Notes: generated by a model from the letters alone, not told the origin. DNA of 64,000 nt from Paenibacillus sp. MAHUQ-63 (GCF_028765165.1 NZ_JARADB010000001.1:496001-560000), one strand, 5' to 3'. Counted from the first letter of the stretch, positions 24,696 to 34,330 are shown. Numbers and translations: made by a program.

Positions 24696-25460
24696 TTAGA
24701 AGCTGGATTTATCAACTAAGTCGATGAGTGGTAATTCGTTTGAGAACTTTTCTGCGACTAGATCAACCTGCTTTCCGTCAGCGCGAATTAAGGTGTAGTA
24801 TTCATAAGCCCCTATGACCGTAAAATCGTTCTGCATCACACCCGGGTAGGCCCGGTTTACGGAATAAACTTGACTTTTATAGGCTTGCAATGCCTGTCCC
24901 TTCAACAATCTATATTCACTGATGTCCACTTTTCCTGTAATCATGCATGTATCCTTGGGCCCAGCGTCCTGACAATGATCATAATAGTGGGGAACGGATA
25001 TATAATAAAACTTAGGCAACCGAGCCGGGGAATAATATGGCTCCGATAAGATTACGGCTTTTTCTGCTGCATGGGAGACGGCAATATGATCCGGATGTCC
25101 GGTAACCCCATCCAGCGGAAACGATAGGATTACATCTGGTTTTAAAGCAATAATCGTTTGGCTAATCCGCTCGGCCAGTTTATCCGGATCTTGATCCTTA
25201 AGGCTTCCGTCTGGGTATCTATATAAAATTAAGTCGGTAACACCCAGTATGGTACATGCCATCCGTAATTCTTCCTCGCGGTGCATGGCTAACTGTTCTC
25301 GCGAGTTAAATTGAAACTCGCCGGATCTCCCTTTGCAGCCCGAAGTGACGCATATTAAAAACACCTCGTGCCCCTGTTTATGGGCTTTAGCCATGGTTCC
25401 TCCAGCAGCAAAAGATTCGTCATCAGGATGAGCAAATACGAATAATAACCTCTTGCTCAT
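24696..25460 (-). CDS. PIG-L family deacetylase/amidase (LmbE-like)
   Basis: A 254-residue cytosolic zinc hydrolase. The family N-acetylglucosaminyl deacetylases and thiol-conjugate amidases (MshB, BshB, Mca) share its signature. Here AHPDDESFAAGGT (residues ~11-23) supplies His, Asp and the catalytic Asp, and VTGHPDHIAVS (~125) supplies the third zinc ligand. RSGEFQFNSREQLAMHREEEL fits the helix after strand 2. It is the last gene of the leftward catabolic cluster and begins only one base after the sugar-kinase stop codon, so it is probably coupled. A role in removing an acetyl or acyl group from an amino-sugar compound is inferred; it resembles the BshB2/Mca group, but that cannot be settled by eye. 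Confidence 0.88.
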   Translation of the reverse strand: MSKRLLFVFAHPDDESFAAGGTMAKAHKQGHEVFLICVTSGCKGRSGEFQFNSREQLAMHREEELRMACTILGVTDLILYRYPDGSLKDQDPDKLAERISQTIIALKPDVILSFPLDGVTGHPDHIAVSHAAEKAVILSEPYYSPARLPKFYYISVPHYYDHCQDAGPKDTCMITGKVDISEYRLLKGQALQAYKSQVYSVNRAYPGVMQNDFTVIGAYEYYTLIRADGKQVDLVAEKFSNELPLIDLVDKSSF

Positions 25461-25461
25461 A

Positions 25462-26463
25462 TCACTCAGCTCCTTCCTTCAATTCGCTGATCGAGTCCTT
25501 TAGATAAACGAGGCCCATCGAAGTCACGTTGTTTATCGGTTCACCCTGCATTTCAACGATTTGAGCTTGGGGTGCATATTCCTCAACTTGCGAAATCAAT
25601 TGTTCCCGAACGAGGCTAATATTTTGCAATACGCCGCCTTGCAGGATCAGTTTAAACGGTTTATCCGTAAGCATTAATTGCTGAATGATAGCTCGCACAC
25701 TTACAAACAATTCCTCACTGGCTGCGGATAAAATACGTTTAGCTACAGGATCCCCGGCTATCGCCGCTAAATTAACCGAATGAGATAATTCTCCTAATTT
25801 ATCCACTGAGTAGTCCGAACTATAGACCCAATTGAACAGGTCTTCTACATGGCTGATGCCCATGTGCGGCAGAACCCATTCATGTAGTCTAGTTGCGTCC
25901 CCCCGACCATCATGCGTCCGAAGAATCGCTGTCACGGCCTGCTTGCCGATCCAATACCCGCTTCCTTCGTCCCCTACCCGATGCCCCCATCCGCCAGTCC
26001 TGCCCGTTTGGCCTAACTCGTTTATGCCAAATACGATCGACCCTGTTCCTGCAATGACGAGCACACCGGGCTGGCCTTCGGTTGCACCTAACAATGCGGC
26101 TAATCCATCGTTATGGACCACTAAGTGCCCTACTTGGATCGTCAGAAGGCAGAGGGTCTCCTTCACCATTTCCATAATCACTTTCCTATCATATTCCGTA
26201 TCCAACCCGGCGATTCCAAAAACGGCGCAGCCGATCTCGACTGGAGGGAGCGTCGCGGAATCTACGGTTATCCCGAGATCCACTATCGCCTCGCGAATAC
26301 CATGAGCGATTTCCCGCAATGCCCTCTTCTTACCAACCCCTTGATAATTACATGGACCTGCTTTTCCTTGTCCTAATATATTTCCTTCCTTATCTGTGAG
26401 TACAACGCGGCTTTTGGTACCTCCTCCATCAAAAGCAAGCAGGGGAATTTTTATTTTCCTCAT
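25462..26463 (-). CDS. BadF/BadG-family kinase, probable N-acetylglucosamine kinase
   Basis: A 333-residue ASKHA-fold sugar kinase of the type used for GlcNAc, GlcN and MurNAc. Motifs: FDGGGTKSRVVLTD (phosphate 1, residues ~10-23), HNDGLAALLGAT, VIAGTGSIVFG (adenosine/phosphate 2) and VGDEGSGYWIGKQAV, a block typical of NagK-like enzymes. Its ATG overlaps the lyase stop codon by one base (TAATG), and the PIG-L gene follows after one base. The context argues for phosphorylating an amino sugar released by the neighbouring enzymes; this is inference. Confidence 0.87.
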   Translation of the reverse strand: MRKIKIPLLAFDGGGTKSRVVLTDKEGNILGQGKAGPCNYQGVGKKRALREIAHGIREAIVDLGITVDSATLPPVEIGCAVFGIAGLDTEYDRKVIMEMVKETLCLLTIQVGHLVVHNDGLAALLGATEGQPGVLVIAGTGSIVFGINELGQTGRTGGWGHRVGDEGSGYWIGKQAVTAILRTHDGRGDATRLHEWVLPHMGISHVEDLFNWVYSSDYSVDKLGELSHSVNLAAIAGDPVAKRILSAASEELFVSVRAIIQQLMLTDKPFKLILQGGVLQNISLVREQLISQVEEYAPQAQIVEMQGEPINNVTSMGLVYLKDSISELKEGAE

Positions 26464-27983
26464 TAAGCTTCACTCCATAAAAGAATGACTTCATCCAGAT
26501 GCTGAATGGCACATCGGCTCTTTTCCCGAGCCTCTTGCAGCCATTGAAAATGTGACGAGTACTGGAGCCTGCGGTCATCAATGATTCTTTTCATTTCTTT
26601 CGGATTTGGGCCCCCCGGCAACGTACGGATGTCTACAAAATGAACGGGGTCCATCGCTCTGTGCAAGGTTTCTTCATTCAAGGACACGTCACGGCCAATA
26701 ACTTGTCTTGCAGCGTCATTCACCAACTGAAGTGTGATTTGATTCGCGTTTAACCCGCTAGCAAGCGCTTTTTTGACTACTTCACTGACGATATGATGGG
26801 CTTTTCTGAATGACAGCGCATCCGATCTTACTAACGTATCCGCCAGCTCAGTGACTGTTGCGAAGCTTCCTTCCGTCCTCCGGCGAAGCACTTCCTTGTT
26901 GACCTCCATCGTACCCATGACGGCAGCTAACAATCTATATAACTTATCCATTATATCTAAACTTTTCCAAGCATACGGCTGCATATCATCCTCGGTATCT
27001 ACAATATCTCCGAAGGGCGTGTTATGAATCATGGATAGAATTGTATTGGTATTCCCTACGCAGCTCGACAATAACGCCCGCATATGCTCCAAAGAGACGG
27101 GGTTGCGTTTCTGTGGCATGATGGAGCTGATCTGTACGTAAGGAGCTCCTACCTTAAGCACCGCAAACTCTTGCGTACACCACAAGAGAAGATCTTGTAC
27201 AACCCGCCCTAGATTAATTGCCGCCAACTGAATGGCCGTCGCGATTTCACCTAAATAATCAGCGCCGCCTATCGCATCATATGAATTTTCAATAAGTTCA
27301 TCAAAAGCAAGCAGGTTCATCATACGTTCCCGGCTGATCGCAAATCCGGAGGTCGTCAATGCCGCTGCCCCCATACTGCTTCGGTTACAGTTGGCATAAG
27401 CCGCCTTCATGCGTCGAATATCCCGATTCAGGGAATCGATAACAGCCGTCATGTAGTGAGCGAGAGTCGTTGGCTGAGCCTGCTGTGTATGTGTATAGCC
27501 TATCATCACCGTGTCCAAATGTTCCTCTGCAAAATTCAGTAAATGGTCCTTTAAGAGAAGTGCAGAAGACAGTGTCACCGCTAATTTCTCTCTGAGCACC
27601 ATTCTATAGATCGCAATTCCCATATCATTGCGGCTTCTCGCAAGATGCAAATTGCCGGCAATATCCCCGGCATGTTCCAACAGCTGATGTTCAACCTGAA
27701 AGAATAAATCTTCGAACTCTCCGGTATAAGCGCTATGGCGCAGAGCCTCCACATCTAGACTCTGAATGGCTCTAGCAATTTGTTTGCATTCTTCTTCCGT
27801 GATCAGTTTTTGCTCACGCAGCATGATCAGATGTGCTTTATTGATTGCCATCATGGGGCCTAGCAGATTTTCTTTTGCTTCATTAAAAGCCGGTTCCAAA
27901 ACAACCTCCGTATACGTTTTACCCGGAAAAGAAGCTCCTTCCGATTCCAGCAGCTGTTCACGATATCCCATTGTGCAGTTCAT
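26463..27983 (-). CDS. Argininosuccinate lyase-like enzyme (fumarase/aspartase superfamily), probably not ArgH
   Basis: A 506-residue lyase of the superfamily that eliminates a group from the C2 of succinyl compounds to give fumarate. The conserved regions are seen: ARSRNDMG (ArgH: GRSRNDQ), GYTHTQQAQPTT with the conserved His, and SSIMPQKRNPVSLEH, the flexible loop carrying the catalytic Ser. It is longer than ArgH (~460) and near the size of EDDS lyase, an ArgH relative acting on aminopolycarboxylates. There is no argG nearby. The ATG at 27983 overlaps the creatininase-gene stop (ATGA), and the kinase ATG overlaps its own stop. It likely releases fumarate from an N- or O-linked succinyl, aspartyl or malyl substrate; the identity is unknown. 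Confidence 0.85.
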   Translation of the reverse strand: MNCTMGYREQLLESEGASFPGKTYTEVVLEPAFNEAKENLLGPMMAINKAHLIMLREQKLITEEECKQIARAIQSLDVEALRHSAYTGEFEDLFFQVEHQLLEHAGDIAGNLHLARSRNDMGIAIYRMVLREKLAVTLSSALLLKDHLLNFAEEHLDTVMIGYTHTQQAQPTTLAHYMTAVIDSLNRDIRRMKAAYANCNRSSMGAAALTTSGFAISRERMMNLLAFDELIENSYDAIGGADYLGEIATAIQLAAINLGRVVQDLLLWCTQEFAVLKVGAPYVQISSIMPQKRNPVSLEHMRALLSSCVGNTNTILSMIHNTPFGDIVDTEDDMQPYAWKSLDIMDKLYRLLAAVMGTMEVNKEVLRRRTEGSFATVTELADTLVRSDALSFRKAHHIVSEVVKKALASGLNANQITLQLVNDAARQVIGRDVSLNEETLHRAMDPVHFVDIRTLPGGPNPKEMKRIIDDRRLQYSSHFQWLQEAREKSRCAIQHLDEVILLWSEA

Positions 27984-28741
27984 CCTTTCCTTTCATTTTT
28001 TGCTCTCATTTCTAGCCAATTCGCGATTAGTCGATTCATATTCCGAGCAGCTTCCTCCACGATCGACTCCCCGGCTTCATAGGAAGTTTGCTTGATTTTA
28101 CCTGTGTATCCATCCCATCCTTGGGGCGTACCCTCCACTAAAACATAGGGCATTGTAGTTAAAAGCGGATATGAATCTAATTCCAAGTCTGAATCCTGTA
28201 CGGAAACCAAGTCCGGTCGAAAAGCCTTAACGGCAGACATTTCGTATGGACCCCCATGGCCTCTGCCCGCAGTCCCTTGAAATAACCCCATTTGCTCAGG
28301 AAAATCCGTCGCAACCATTTGCCACCAGTTGATTAACAAGAAGCTCGCGTCTTTATATACACCGGTGATGGATTCGGCTACGGTCCGGGAAGGCCCCATA
28401 TTGCCATCGTGAGCATTGAGTAAGACAATATTTCGAATTCCCAACTGACAAATTCCGTCTACGATGTCTGATAAGTAATCTATAAAGACAGATGGGCGGA
28501 CCGAAACCGTACCAGGATAATCTTGGGTTTTGCCTGGACAAGGCGTATACGAGATGACAGGATAGATTAAGGGCTTAAGAGCAGAATCTACCATTTGTGC
28601 AAAGCCCTCAGCCAAGATAACATCCGTACCCAACGGTGAATGTGGTCCATGATACTCTAAAGAACCGATTGGAACCACAGCGAATTGCGCTGTATTCTTA
28701 ACTTCATCTACCTCTCGCCCATGAACATTAATTACATTCAT
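27980..28741 (-). CDS. Creatininase-family amidohydrolase
   Basis: A 253-residue metal-dependent hydrolase of the creatininase superfamily, which includes creatinine amidohydrolase, formamide hydrolases of flavin synthesis and MftE-type peptidases. Metal ligands are recognisable: Glu and His in GSLEYHGPHSPLGTD with its Asp, NAHDGN, and the His and Glu of GRGHGGPYEMS. The start at 28741 is used because GGGG lies about two bases upstream of ATATG and GGAGG further up; the frame extends to 28774 without a better site. It is the first of four tightly coupled enzyme genes, so it probably opens an amide bond in the same substrate. The reaction is not known. Confidence 0.85.
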   Translation of the reverse strand: MNVINVHGREVDEVKNTAQFAVVPIGSLEYHGPHSPLGTDVILAEGFAQMVDSALKPLIYPVISYTPCPGKTQDYPGTVSVRPSVFIDYLSDIVDGICQLGIRNIVLLNAHDGNMGPSRTVAESITGVYKDASFLLINWWQMVATDFPEQMGLFQGTAGRGHGGPYEMSAVKAFRPDLVSVQDSDLELDSYPLLTTMPYVLVEGTPQGWDGYTGKIKQTSYEAGESIVEEAARNMNRLIANWLEMRAKNERKG

Positions 28742-28770
28742 ATCCCCTGAACAACCTCCGAATTCATGAT

Positions 28771-28807
28771 ACATCCGGAGGACACCGATCGTGACCTCCA
28801 GATGTAA
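28771..28807 (-). other. Intra-operonic hairpin before the creatininase gene
   Basis: On the minus strand TACATCTGGAGG pairs with CCTCCGGATGTA (one mismatch) around a loop. It lacks a T-run. It lies in the 86-base gap between the secreted deacetylase gene and the four coupled enzyme genes, where it could stabilise or process the transcript. Confidence 0.45.
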
Positions 28808-28827
28808 TTGGTTAGCTAAATACTAGA

Positions 28828-31365
28828 CTACTGTTTTTGGCTAATCATATTAACGAACATACGAATAGCGCCAGGAACTAGATTTGGAATTTCACGATAC
28901 CATACCAGCGAGCTGTATGTGTAAACACCTTTTCCATAAGGAGCTGATAAGAAAGTACCTGTAAATTCTTTTTCACCCGGATCTCCGTTAGAAATCAGCT
29001 GCGTATACTCATTGCCCCATTCTGCAGGATTATAAGCGGAACGGTCCTGAATCCACGAATCCCAATCCGCATCTGTAATTTTATTAGGGTAATTGAAGAT
29101 CGGATGATCCGGGGCCAGCATCGTAACCTTGGAATTCTCATCGGTTACCCGCCATTGAATAAGCGGCTCCCCAATCTTGATTGGATAAGGCGCAAGATCA
29201 GGCTTCCATTTATCCTCAGGCTTGTGATATTGAACCACGAGGTTCCCGCCGTTCTTCACATAGTCCAATAGACGTTGATTACTCGGAATCAGCTCCGGAC
29301 GGAATGCGTATGCGCGAATGCCAAGAACAATCGTATCATATTGAGAGAGATCGCCGAATTGGATTGCCTTGTCATCCAGCTTCACAACATTAACGCCTAC
29401 TTGACGCAAATATTCATCAATGTTATCGAAACCGCTTGACACGTATCCAACTTTCAAGTTTTGCGGAACTGCCAGATCAAACGCTTGAACCTTTAGTCCG
29501 GCAGGCTGAATCAAATATGTTTTACCGATATGCGGGTATGAAATCACTTGAACGCCTTCATTGCTTTGAACATTTTCATTCCTAGCTACTGCCGTAATTG
29601 AATACATGCCTGTAGCCACCTTGGAGGAGCCTTTGACCGTGAAAGAAACGGATTTGGTTTCGCCTTTAGAAGCGAAACTTATCTCTTCTACAGCCGGCTC
29701 AGCCGTCCAGCCCTCCGGCAAATTCAAGGAAATGGATGCCTTCGAAGCGCCTGGCGTATAGTTGCGCACGGTAACCTTAACCGGAATCGCCTCATCCGCT
29801 TTCAATGTATTAAATACTGTTGCACTAGGGCTAAGCGACATCGCATACGCAGGAAGAACGGCAACCGCATTTTGCGGAACTGCTCTAACCGTACTGGACG
29901 TATCAAATGCCTTGTATGTAACGTCAGCCGTTAGGTTCGGTGCCGCATAAGGCTTGAACTCAGCAGCGTCCTTAGGTACGGTCACATCGTACGTAACAGA
30001 AACCGTTTGATTATTGCCAATCGAATCGAAGTTAACCGGCCCTGCAGCCTTTGTTGCCCAGCCTTGCGGAACATTCAAGTTTAGCTGAATGTTTTTCAGG
30101 TCGACATTGCCGCCGTTGAAGGCAGAAACCACGACCTTGGTCGTTTGCCCAGCTACCAGCTCACCTGTATCCGGTTTAACTTTAACAACCAGCGAAGTAG
30201 CTTCCATGCTAGCTTTGTTCAATTGCGCGTCTTTCACATTCAAACGATAGAACAGGTCATCCTTCACGGCTTGATCCAGACTGGAAGACTTCACATCGGC
30301 CAAGGCATTTTGGACATCCTTTTTCATTTCGTGAACTTCCCGAGCCACTTCCGTGAAGTTAGGATACGCCTTAATAACCTCTTCACTGTCTTTTTGCAGC
30401 TGCTGTAGGTCCTTCGTTACTTTGTTATCTTTGCCTTTGGTCTCAACCTCTTTAGCCAAATCGGCAAAAGTAAATGCAATGCCTTCAAAGAAACTTGCTT
30501 CCTTATCACTCGTTTTTACCGTACTTGATTCAAGTGTATAGTAATTACCGGAGGGACCTTCATCTACGACTCTGCCCATACCTTGACTCTTATGCATAAA
30601 ACGTGATTCCTCACCCAATTGCACATAAGAGGCGCCGTAGATGTTATCATATTCGCCGACTGGAACCATGACGTTATATTTCTTGGCGTCTGCTGGCAAA
30701 TATAACTTCTTAACCTGCCAAGGCTGCAGACCTTTCTTTAGCTGCTCAGGGAATACATTCGGGTCAGCGGCATCCTTATAAGCCCGAACAGTAAGAACGT
30801 TAATCGTTCTATGATGGCCATGTGTCGAATCTTCATTCAGGAATGATGGGATGATGACATCCGGACGATCCTCACGGATCTTACGTATCAACCTTTCGTA
30901 CGCAACGGACTCTCCCCAATGTTGAAGCGTTTCTTCTACACTTTTGGAAAATCCGAAGTCAAAAATCGGATCATTGATTTCCTCGCTAAGCATACCTAGC
31001 GTTACGTTAGTGATTTTAGAAGCTTCCTGCAGTTCGCGCGTTCTGATGATGCCCAAGGGATTTCCCAGCTCACTGCCGATTTCATTTTGCCCGCCCTCGC
31101 CACGGTTTGCAATAACGCTGAAAGTATTGACTCCTTTGCCCAGAGAAAGATAAGCTAGCATAGCACTATGCTCGTCATCTGGATGAGCACCGGTGTTCAT
31201 GGCACTTGCAATCGTCGTTAACGGTTTGATCGATTTCCATAGATCTACTACGCCTCGCTCCGCATAAGCAGGACTTGCCATTGCAGGTAAGAGCATACTT
31301 CCCGCGATCGCAACGCTTGTCATCATGGATACTAATTTGGGGCTTGATTTCGACTTACCACTCAA
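28828..31365 (-). CDS. Secreted multidomain PIG-L deacetylase with NEW3-type domains
   Basis: An 845-residue exported protein. The start is the TTG at 31365, seven bases after AAAGGAGG; a longer ATG frame (31404) lacks a site. Residues ~1-36 are a signal peptide ending MASPAYA. The PIG-L domain (~45-300) has NTGAHPDDEHSAM, RGEGGQNEIGSELG and STHGHHRTINVL, the zinc-site blocks. Then come two NEW3/CARDB-like beta domains (~370-620; NLNVPQGW, NLPEGW repeats). The C-terminal part (~640-845; VGYVSSGFDNIDEYL, TIVLGIRAYAF, VKNGGNLVVQYH) looks like a class-I glutamine-amidotransferase-like fold. It would deacetylate an extracellular amino-sugar substrate for the adjacent ABC importer; the substrate is inferred. 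Confidence 0.88.
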   Translation of the reverse strand: MSGKSKSSPKLVSMMTSVAIAGSMLLPAMASPAYAERGVVDLWKSIKPLTTIASAMNTGAHPDDEHSAMLAYLSLGKGVNTFSVIANRGEGGQNEIGSELGNPLGIIRTRELQEASKITNVTLGMLSEEINDPIFDFGFSKSVEETLQHWGESVAYERLIRKIREDRPDVIIPSFLNEDSTHGHHRTINVLTVRAYKDAADPNVFPEQLKKGLQPWQVKKLYLPADAKKYNVMVPVGEYDNIYGASYVQLGEESRFMHKSQGMGRVVDEGPSGNYYTLESSTVKTSDKEASFFEGIAFTFADLAKEVETKGKDNKVTKDLQQLQKDSEEVIKAYPNFTEVAREVHEMKKDVQNALADVKSSSLDQAVKDDLFYRLNVKDAQLNKASMEATSLVVKVKPDTGELVAGQTTKVVVSAFNGGNVDLKNIQLNLNVPQGWATKAAGPVNFDSIGNNQTVSVTYDVTVPKDAAEFKPYAAPNLTADVTYKAFDTSSTVRAVPQNAVAVLPAYAMSLSPSATVFNTLKADEAIPVKVTVRNYTPGASKASISLNLPEGWTAEPAVEEISFASKGETKSVSFTVKGSSKVATGMYSITAVARNENVQSNEGVQVISYPHIGKTYLIQPAGLKVQAFDLAVPQNLKVGYVSSGFDNIDEYLRQVGVNVVKLDDKAIQFGDLSQYDTIVLGIRAYAFRPELIPSNQRLLDYVKNGGNLVVQYHKPEDKWKPDLAPYPIKIGEPLIQWRVTDENSKVTMLAPDHPIFNYPNKITDADWDSWIQDRSAYNPAEWGNEYTQLISNGDPGEKEFTGTFLSAPYGKGVYTYSSLVWYREIPNLVPGAIRMFVNMISQKQ

Positions 31366-31501
31366 TTGAACTCCTCCTTTGATCATCACTTTCTCACACG
31401 GCAAGAAATGGCCAATTTCCCGCTGTATATCATGACGTGGTTATGAACTCCTAGGTGTTCCCACGATATGACCGAACCTGCTTGATATGAAACAGTGATC
31501 G

Positions 31502-33232
31502 TCAGAATGCGCTACCCGCTTTATCCCCTGTAATCTTACGCGAAATAAAGAGAACAATGATGATCAGGACGATCTGCAAAACGCCGTATGCACAAGCGGT
31601 GCCGAATTCGAATGAGTACATCCTCTGAAATATTTCTACTGAGATGGGAACGGTACTTGTTTTAAAAAGCAAAATGGAAGCCACGAATTCGCCAATGCCA
31701 TCCACGAAGGCAAGCAGTGTCCCGGCCAGTATGCCGCTTAAGGCCATCGGGAACACGACGCGCCGGAAGCTGTACCACCAGGTAGCCCCCAAATTGCGTG
31801 CTGCTTCTTCCGTGGAGGCGTCCATCTGTATCAAAGTGGCGGACGTCGAGCGGAAAACCAGAGGTAAATGGCGAACAAAATAAGCGATAGGCAAAATCCA
31901 AAAGGTTCCTACCAACACTTGGTTAAAGCTGAATATTGAAGGCGTACTGAATGCAGCTATCAGATTAATACCTACAACCGTACCCGGCAGCGCCCATGGA
32001 AGCATAATAAAAATGTCCATTAACGACTTTCCTTTGAATTTCATACGTACCATCGCATAAGCTGCCGCTACGCCAAATATGACATTACCTAATGTGGCTA
32101 TGGAGCTCATTTTGAAACTGTTAGCCACCGGACGCCACGTTTTACTTTCCGTAAAAAGCTCCACATAGTGCTTAAAGGTGTACTCCGGAGGTAATATTTG
32201 CGTAGTCCATTTGCCATCTGCGGAAAAAGAGATCAGAATGATCACGAAAATCGGCAGAAGCAGAACAATGACACCGAGGAAAGAAAGCAGCATCGCCAAA
32301 TACCGGCCCCACACCGTTTTCACCTCGGTCCTGTGCACAGAGACGCCTTTACTCATATTTTGATAGTTACGAAGACTTTGATACCAGCGCATTAGAATCA
32401 AAAACAAAATGGAGACGAACGATAAAATCGTCGATTGCGTCGCAGCCATATCCAGATTGCCATTCGTACGCGACAAGTAAATCTGCATTGTCATAGTTCG
32501 TTCTATTCCAAAGATGAGTGGTGCTGTGTAAGAAGCCATAGAAACCATAAAAACCAGCAGAGAAGAAGCGATAATGGCCGGCGTCAGCATCGGAAGGATA
32601 ACCCGCCGCCAAATATACAATCTTCCGGCTCCAAGACTGGAAGCCGCTTCCTCCAGGGATGGATCCAAGCCTTTGATAGCGGACGAAGCTGTCATGTAGA
32701 AATACGTATACATTGTAAACGTATGGACAACGAGGACTCCCCACACACCTTTAAGTGAAAAAGGGACGTGATCCATGTGAAACAGAAGCTTCAGAGCTCG
32801 GGGAATGATTCCGCTCTCACTATATAAAAACGTAAAAGAAAGCACACCGATTAACGGGGGCAAAGCCATTGGAACCATTACGAGCACGGCTAATATTTTC
32901 CGTCCCGGGAATTCATAGCGCTCAAGCAAGAATGCCATGGCGATACCAACGAGTGCGCACGTTATCACACTAAGGACCGATAAATAAATGCTGGTCCATA
33001 GCGCTTCCAGATTTGCAGTGTGCTCCAAGCTAAAGAACTTGGCGTAGCTTTTCATCGAAAACTGCCCATCCACGAAGGCACTTTGTAAAAAGGTCTGACA
33101 TAAAGGAAATAACACGTATGCCAGTAATACAAGAAATAGCGGTGCTACTAGTACATAAACGAAATTGGGTGAATGTACGATCGAACGTTTACGAGTGACA
33201 GGCTGTGTATAGGATTGCATCTCTGATTTCAT
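31502..33232 (-). CDS. ABC transporter permease, fused double unit (FbpB/SfuB type)
   Basis: A 576-residue permease in which two transport units are fused, about 12 membrane segments in all. Each half carries a binding-protein-dependent loop: EEAASSLGAGRLYIWRRVILPMLTPAI in the first and EEAARNLGATWWYSFRRVVFPMALSGI in the second. Fused permeases of this layout belong to the Fe(III)/2-aminoethylphosphonate/polyamine-like group. The gene lies 15 bases after the ATPase gene and upstream of the secreted deacetylase gene. Import of a small polar compound is likely; iron is not implied by the enzymes around it. Confidence 0.9.
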   Translation of the reverse strand: MKSEMQSYTQPVTRKRSIVHSPNFVYVLVAPLFLVLLAYVLFPLCQTFLQSAFVDGQFSMKSYAKFFSLEHTANLEALWTSIYLSVLSVITCALVGIAMAFLLERYEFPGRKILAVLVMVPMALPPLIGVLSFTFLYSESGIIPRALKLLFHMDHVPFSLKGVWGVLVVHTFTMYTYFYMTASSAIKGLDPSLEEAASSLGAGRLYIWRRVILPMLTPAIIASSLLVFMVSMASYTAPLIFGIERTMTMQIYLSRTNGNLDMAATQSTILSFVSILFLILMRWYQSLRNYQNMSKGVSVHRTEVKTVWGRYLAMLLSFLGVIVLLLPIFVIILISFSADGKWTTQILPPEYTFKHYVELFTESKTWRPVANSFKMSSIATLGNVIFGVAAAYAMVRMKFKGKSLMDIFIMLPWALPGTVVGINLIAAFSTPSIFSFNQVLVGTFWILPIAYFVRHLPLVFRSTSATLIQMDASTEEAARNLGATWWYSFRRVVFPMALSGILAGTLLAFVDGIGEFVASILLFKTSTVPISVEIFQRMYSFEFGTACAYGVLQIVLIIIVLFISRKITGDKAGSAF

Positions 33233-33247
33233 CGTCGGATCCCTCGT

Positions 33248-34330
33248 CTACCCCAGCAGGTATACGCTTTCTTTGGGAATATAGATAAACAACTCGTCCC
33301 CGCGCTGCTGGACCTGTGTTTTGTGATTGACAAACATGGCTTTCAGCGAAAGCGCCTGCACCTGAAGTAAATAATTGACGCTGATACCTGTAAATTCTGA
33401 AATCATCACCTTACCGGTCACCGCATTCGTTTGAAGCTGCTCCTCCGGCAGTGCTTCACGAATGGATTCAGGACGTATGGATACCGTTATTTTTGTCCCA
33501 ACGCTCAAAGTTGTGTCCGGCGAACAATTACGGGCCAAAGCCGTTAGCACGAGGCTAGGGGCAACTCGGATTTTGACTTCCTCCCCATGAATCTCTTCAA
33601 TAACGCCTTCCCACAAATTCGACTCACCGATGAACGAAGCTACGAACCGATTAACCGGACGGTGATACACTTCCTCGGGGGTCCCGATTTGCTGGACGAC
33701 ACCGCCATGCATGACCATAATGCGGTCTGACATCGACATCGCTTCTGCTTGATCATGGGTAACGTAGATCGTAGTTATTCCAAGCTCCATCTGCAGACGC
33801 TTGATCTCTAGGCGTGTTTCTTCTCTAAGCTTAGCGTCTAGATTGGATAAGGGTTCATCCAAAAGTAATATTTTAGGCTCAATCACGAGGGCTCTTGCTA
33901 GAGCAACACGCTGTTGCTGACCTCCTGACAATTGGTCAATTCGTCTGTGTCCGAAATCACCCAGATGTACCTGTCTTAAGGCTCGCTCTACCTTCTCGGT
34001 GATTTCCGCTTTGGACTTTTTTCTAACCTCCAGACCGAACGCTACATTTTCAAATACGGTCAAATGCGGAAAAAGCGCATAGTTTTGAAATACCATCCCC
34101 GTATTACGTTTATTCGGAGGCAGAATCGTCACATCTTCATGCCCGAAGACAATACGTCCTGCGCTCGGATAATAGAATCCGGCGATCATTCGGAGCGTCG
34201 TTGTTTTCCCGCATCCGCTCGGACCAAGAAAAGTGAAGAACTCTCCTGGCTTAATTCTGACATCTACATTTTGGACACCTTTCACTTTGCCGAACTCTTT
34301 ACTTACATGTTCCAAGGCCACATCAATCAA
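33248..34330 (-). CDS. ABC transporter ATP-binding protein (PotA/FbpC type)
   Basis: A 360-residue ATPase. Walker A GPSGCGKTT, Q-loop FQNYALFPHL, signature [15 protein letters not shown], Walker B ILLLDEPLSNLD and switch VTHDQAEAMSMSD are all present. A C-terminal TOBE-like domain (~250-360; VSIRPESI) is typical of the CUT1/FbpC/PotA ATPases. The start is TTG at 34330, eight bases after AGGGAGG, giving LIDVALEHVSKEFG; the longest frame adds 17 codons without a site. It energises the fused permease just downstream and the lipoprotein upstream. Confidence 0.92.
   Translation of the reverse strand: MIDVALEHVSKEFGKVKGVQNVDVRIKPGEFFTFLGPSGCGKTTTLRMIAGFYYPSAGRIVFGHEDVTILPPNKRNTGMVFQNYALFPHLTVFENVAFGLEVRKKSKAEITEKVERALRQVHLGDFGHRRIDQLSGGQQQRVALARALVIEPKILLLDEPLSNLDAKLREETRLEIKRLQMELGITTIYVTHDQAEAMSMSDRIMVMHGGVVQQIGTPEEVYHRPVNRFVASFIGESNLWEGVIEEIHGEEVKIRVAPSLVLTALARNCSPDTTLSVGTKITVSIRPESIREALPEEQLQTNAVTGKVMISEFTGISVNYLLQVQALSLKAMFVNHKTQVQQRGDELFIYIPKESVYLLG

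Noticed and set aside
26463..27983. Annotating the lyase simply as argininosuccinate lyase (argH)
   Set aside because: Length, motif changes and gene context disagree with arginine biosynthesis.
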